From positions 1 through 7,339 of the forward strand of contig CAADYC010000007.1 of NCBI GenBank assembly GCA_900753165.1: a DNA stretch of 7,339 nucleotides, read 5' to 3'. This DNA is from Clostridia bacterium (GTDB taxonomy: Bacteria; Bacillota; Clostridia; TANB77; CAG-508). The translations under genes and the position numbers were made by a program. The notes beneath the pieces are model-generated. The model was not told the DNA's origin. It worked only from the letters and a program-made list of their open reading frames with translations, and ran no database searches. Below are positions 5,913 to 7,339 of this stretch, piece by piece (the stretch's first letter is position 1; each line of letters begins with the position of its first letter).

Positions 5913-7127
5913 ATGGACGATATAAATAAAGTTGAAAAAAATGGAAAATTAGATGTTTCAGCAAAATCACTAATGACATGTGAAATAATAAACTCAATAA
6001 TAGATTTATTTTTAAATACATTTTTAGTTGCATATTTATTAAATATTACTAATGAAAACATATGCTCAGTTGCAATTTATTATGGTATAGACTATGCAGT
6101 AACAGGGATTTGCATGTATATAATAGGATATTTTTTGAAAAAGTATAATATGGCAAATATATATAGGATTGGGATTTTGGGAAAATGTATATTTGTAATA
6201 TTGATTGTTTTTTTAAGAGAAAGAATTCAAAACTTTTTAATTCCAATTTCAATCATATTAGGAATTGCAGAAACCATTTATTGGAGTGCTTGTGATAATA
6301 TGGTTGGATTGGTAACAAATGAAAAAAATATAAAAAAATATACTACAAATAAAAAAATTATAAGAACATTCACTAAGATAATAATGCCAATAGTATTAGG
6401 AACTTCAATAGAATTATTATCATTTTATAGAGTTTCTACTTATGTAATGATACTTACATTTGTACAAGTTATATTATCATTTCTTATAAAAATACAAAAT
6501 CAAGATTATACAAAATTTAACTTGAAAATGTTTATTAAAAATATAAATATAAAAAATAATAAAAGACTAAAAATTGTTTATAAATCATCTATATTATATG
6601 GAGTATTATTAAATTTGATTCCAACACTTGTTACTATAATAATTATTATGACATATAAAACAAACTTTAAATTAGGTTTCTTAAATACAATATTTGCTAT
6701 ATGTTCAATGGTTACACTATTTATATTTCAAAAAATAAATAGTATTAAATTTCAAAAAAATATATTAATTGTAGGTAGTATTATATCATTAATAAGTGTT
6801 ATAAGTTTAATAATAAATTTAGATAAAACAGAGATAGTTATATATAATTTAATTAGTGCTAGTTTTATACTCATATTAGAAGTACTTTTTAATATTGAGA
6901 GATTTAATAATAAAGAAAATGGTATTAGCAATGAATATTGTGTTGAAAATCAAACATTTATCAATATAATAATGCAAATAGGGCGAATAGTTGGATATGG
7001 ATTACTATTTGTAATTGGATTAAGTAATAATATTGTATATTTTAAAATATTGTTATTAATAACAACGATTATTATACCAATTTATAGTTATTATATGTAC
7101 CAATTACATTATAAACAAGATGTTTAA
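5913..7127 (+). CDS. MFS-like multi-helix membrane transporter
   Basis: Protein of 404 residues, very hydrophobic, with about 12 predicted membrane helices (near 24-45, 52-75, 85-101, 107-125, 155-170, 175-193, 227-246, 254-272, 284-302, 308-326, 352-370 and 375-396). A basic cytoplasmic loop (about 194-225) between helices 6 and 7 is the usual two-times-six layout of the major facilitator superfamily. Length is also typical. No classical MFS signature (GxxxDRxGRR) is obvious between helices 2 and 3, where the sequence is FLKKYNMANIYRIG, a weak counterpart. IYWSACDNMVGLVTNEKNIKKYTT (122-145), after helix 4, is the most distinctive segment. The start is supported by GAAGGAAG (5899-5906), 6 bases before the ATG. 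A strong terminator follows, so it is probably transcribed alone or with the small ORF. The substrate cannot be read from the sequence; drug or peptide efflux is only a guess. Confidence 0.7.
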   Translation: MDDINKVEKNGKLDVSAKSLMTCEIINSIIDLFLNTFLVAYLLNITNENICSVAIYYGIDYAVTGICMYIIGYFLKKYNMANIYRIGILGKCIFVILIVFLRERIQNFLIPISIILGIAETIYWSACDNMVGLVTNEKNIKKYTTNKKIIRTFTKIIMPIVLGTSIELLSFYRVSTYVMILTFVQVILSFLIKIQNQDYTKFNLKMFIKNINIKNNKRLKIVYKSSILYGVLLNLIPTLVTIIIIMTYKTNFKLGFLNTIFAICSMVTLFIFQKINSIKFQKNILIVGSIISLISVISLIINLDKTEIVIYNLISASFILILEVLFNIERFNNKENGISNEYCVENQTFINIIMQIGRIVGYGLLFVIGLSNNIVYFKILLLITTIIIPIYSYYMYQLHYKQDV

Positions 7128-7139
7128 AGTAAAATATAG

Positions 7140-7195
7140 TATACCCAATGTAGAGGATACTCAAAAAAGAGTGCCTTCTCATTGGGTATATTTTT
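7140..7195 (+). terminator. Intrinsic terminator after the MFS-like gene
   Basis: TATACCCAATG (7140-7150) pairs perfectly with CATTGGGTATA (7180-7190), followed by TTTTT. The 29-base interior can form a second stem: ACTC (7158-7161) with GAGT around an A-rich loop, plus AGAGG against CCTTCT with a bulge. It begins 13 bases after the stop at 7127. Confidence 0.9.
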
Positions 7196-7301
7196 GTTAT
7201 AAATCAGAGCATTTAGAAAGATAAATTAAATAGGTATAAGAAGTAATCTAAAAAACTAATTTTACATAAAATATATTAGGATAAATAAAAGGAGGCAATT
7301 T

Positions 7302-7339
7302 ATGAAAAACATACTAGAAGTCAAAAATATAGGAAAAAA
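7302..7339 (+). CDS. Start of a probable ABC transporter ATPase, cut by window end
   Basis: Only 12 full codons are visible, MKNILEVKNIGK, after a strong Shine-Dalgarno AAAGGAGG (7288-7295) 6 bases before the ATG. The pattern M-K-x-I-L-E-V-K-N-I matches the first beta strand of many ABC ATPases; compare MDILEIKNVTY in the ATPase at 1286. The Walker motifs lie beyond the window, so the assignment is provisional. It is separated from the MFS-like gene by a terminator and belongs to a new transcription unit. Confidence 0.5.
   Translation, partial: MKNILEVKNIGK

Overview
This window is very AT-rich DNA with strong Shine-Dalgarno sites (AGGAGG type), heavy use of AGA and A/T-ending codons, and intrinsic terminators. 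That fits a low-GC Bacillota, perhaps an anaerobic clostridial or Tissierellia-type organism. A Fusobacterium-like source cannot be excluded from sequence reading alone. All recognisable genes are on the + strand.

Region 1 (1-3319) is a compact three-gene ABC transporter operon: FtsX/MacB-type permease, ATPase, FtsX/MacB-type permease. Protein sizes (about 425, 214 and 458 residues), gene order and shared sequence, especially in the third gene, point to the Vex1-Vex2-Vex3 (Vexp) transporter known from Streptococcus pneumoniae. The first gene is cut by the left edge of the window, probably by only two bases. The response-regulator/sensor-kinase pair (VncRS) that follows vex3 in pneumococcus is absent here.

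Region 2 (3320-4590) is decayed DNA. A RhuM-family gene is interrupted by an in-frame TAA and loses its C-terminal part where it runs into a histidine-phosphatase gene. The phosphatase lacks its N-terminal RHG motif, and its second catalytic histidine is tyrosine. The two look like remnants joined by a deletion.

Region 3 (4591-5622) is about 1 kb without a convincing protein gene. It holds an orphan intrinsic terminator (5039-5078), a second copy of that terminator's 18-base core 170 bases upstream, and a roughly 195-base segment (5290-5483) rich in nested inverted repeats that looks like a structured RNA. An AT-rich terminator-like hairpin (5557-5588) follows, just before a very strong ribosome binding site. 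That site serves a small ORF (5623) of 31 codons, continued in the +1 frame to 5818. The RNA, hairpin and small ORF together are the best candidate here for something undescribed: a regulated leader or an independent small RNA.

Region 4 (5819-7339) contains a 12-helix, MFS-like membrane protein (5913-7127) with a long-stem terminator, then the first 12 codons of another gene whose N-terminus resembles an ABC transporter ATPase. The window is thus dominated by membrane transport at both ends, separated by a decayed accessory segment and a possible non-coding RNA locus.
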